Assembly: GCA_902491215.1 (NCBI GenBank)
Contig: CABUGV010000028.1
Span: 1-44,863 of the forward strand
Length of the DNA: 44,863 nucleotides
DNA from: 43-108 sp001915545
GTDB lineage: Bacteria > Bacteroidota > Bacteroidia > Bacteroidales > Bacteroidaceae
Direction: 5' to 3'
The position numbers were made by a program, and so were the translations under genes. Below are positions 44,675-44,863 of the stretch, piece after piece; positions within the stretch are counted from its first letter, which is position 1; each line of letters begins with the position of its first letter. The notes under the pieces are model-generated. The model was not told the DNA's origin, did not search any database, and saw only the letters and a list, made by a program, of their open reading frames with translations.

Positions 44675-44690
44675 ATTCCATGACTAAGAT

Positions 44691-44863
44691 ATGGCTAAGA
44701 TACAAAATATTTCAGAAATTCAGCCTACTTTGGGCTTTACAGAATTTGATATTATAGAAAAATATCGCAAGAGTTTCAATGAGAGTGAGCTTGGCAGGCT
44801 TCACTCGGTGTTTCCGTTTGAGCATATGGCAAAAGCGGCAGGCTTGTCTGATCATCGTCTGGG
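44691..44863 (+). CDS. Transposase, N-terminal fragment cut by the window edge
   Basis: The open frame begins MAKIQNISEIQPTLGFTEFD and continues IIEKYRKSFNESELGRLHSVFPFEH to the window end (57 codons). The pattern resembles the N-termini of Bacteroidales IS transposases (IS1182/IS5-like group), but no DDE residues are in view, so the family is tentative. The start at 44691 is chosen because the ATG 11 bases upstream reads into a stop. The two hairpins before it fit an IS end. Confidence 0.65.
   Translation, partial: MAKIQNISEIQPTLGFTEFDIIEKYRKSFNESELGRLHSVFPFEHMAKAAGLSDHRL

Larger units (their letters stand above)
44254..44690. other. AT-rich intergenic region and left end of an insertion sequence
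   Basis: Positions 44254 to about 44570 are AT-rich leader and spacer upstream of the 849-aa gene with no gene seen. From about 44570 the sequence changes to hairpins typical of an IS end. The exact terminal repeat and target duplication cannot be fixed because the element is cut by the window edge. Confidence 0.5.

Overview
The window looks like a chromosomal segment of an anaerobic Bacteroidales bacterium, most likely Prevotella-like. The evidence is the TAnnTTTG-type -7 promoter boxes in front of many genes, an UpxY-type NusG paralogue, a lipoprotein form of TamA (TamL), a DUF5690-type transporter, lipoproteins with Bacteroidetes lipoboxes, and three neighbouring secreted proteins with C-terminal sorting domains like those of the type IX secretion system (T9SS). 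No ribosomal RNA, tRNA or CRISPR array was seen.

Layout. (1) 1-6200 is an AT-rich accessory block read entirely on the minus strand: an intact upxY-like gene, a 74-aa protein paired with a PflA-like radical SAM enzyme, two small secreted Cys-rich proteins, a frameshifted second copy of upxY, a trypsin-like lipoprotein and a zinc-ribbon protein. Three of the small genes carry the same 14-base motif 17-21 bases before their start codons. (2) 6200-15000 is mostly housekeeping: a META lipoprotein, metA (predicted acetyl-CoA type) with a palindrome over its promoter, a U32/RlhA-like protein, a zinc-ribbon membrane lipoprotein, an ABC-F ATPase and radA. (3) 15060-23955 is a probable phosphonate catabolism locus: phnX-phnW, and a tight operon of DUF5690 transporter, D-amino-acid-oxidase-fold flavoenzyme, EtfB, ferredoxin-fused EtfA and an OprP-like porin. 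An unrecognised 296-aa gene lies between them on the other strand. Both minus-strand operons share one extended promoter box. (4) 24186-31252 is tamB-tamL. (5) 31652-44253 carries a 2221-aa FnIII/adhesin protein, an M6 metalloprotease and an 849-aa secreted protein, all with C-terminal sorting-like domains. (6) The right edge cuts into an insertion sequence.

How the genes may work together. In block 3, the porin and DUF5690 protein would bring in an aminophosphonate, PhnW or the flavoenzyme would convert it to phosphonoacetaldehyde, PhnX would release phosphate, and electrons from the flavoenzyme would leave through the ferredoxin-fused ETF instead of oxygen. This is inference from context and the shared promoter. 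A family of degenerate repeats with an exact 22-base period occurs in three separate intergenic regions (6404-6491, 21914-21979, 31458-31545).

The best candidates for something undescribed are the flavoenzyme-ETF arm of the phosphonate locus, the leader motif with its peptide/radical SAM pair, and the 22-base-period repeats.
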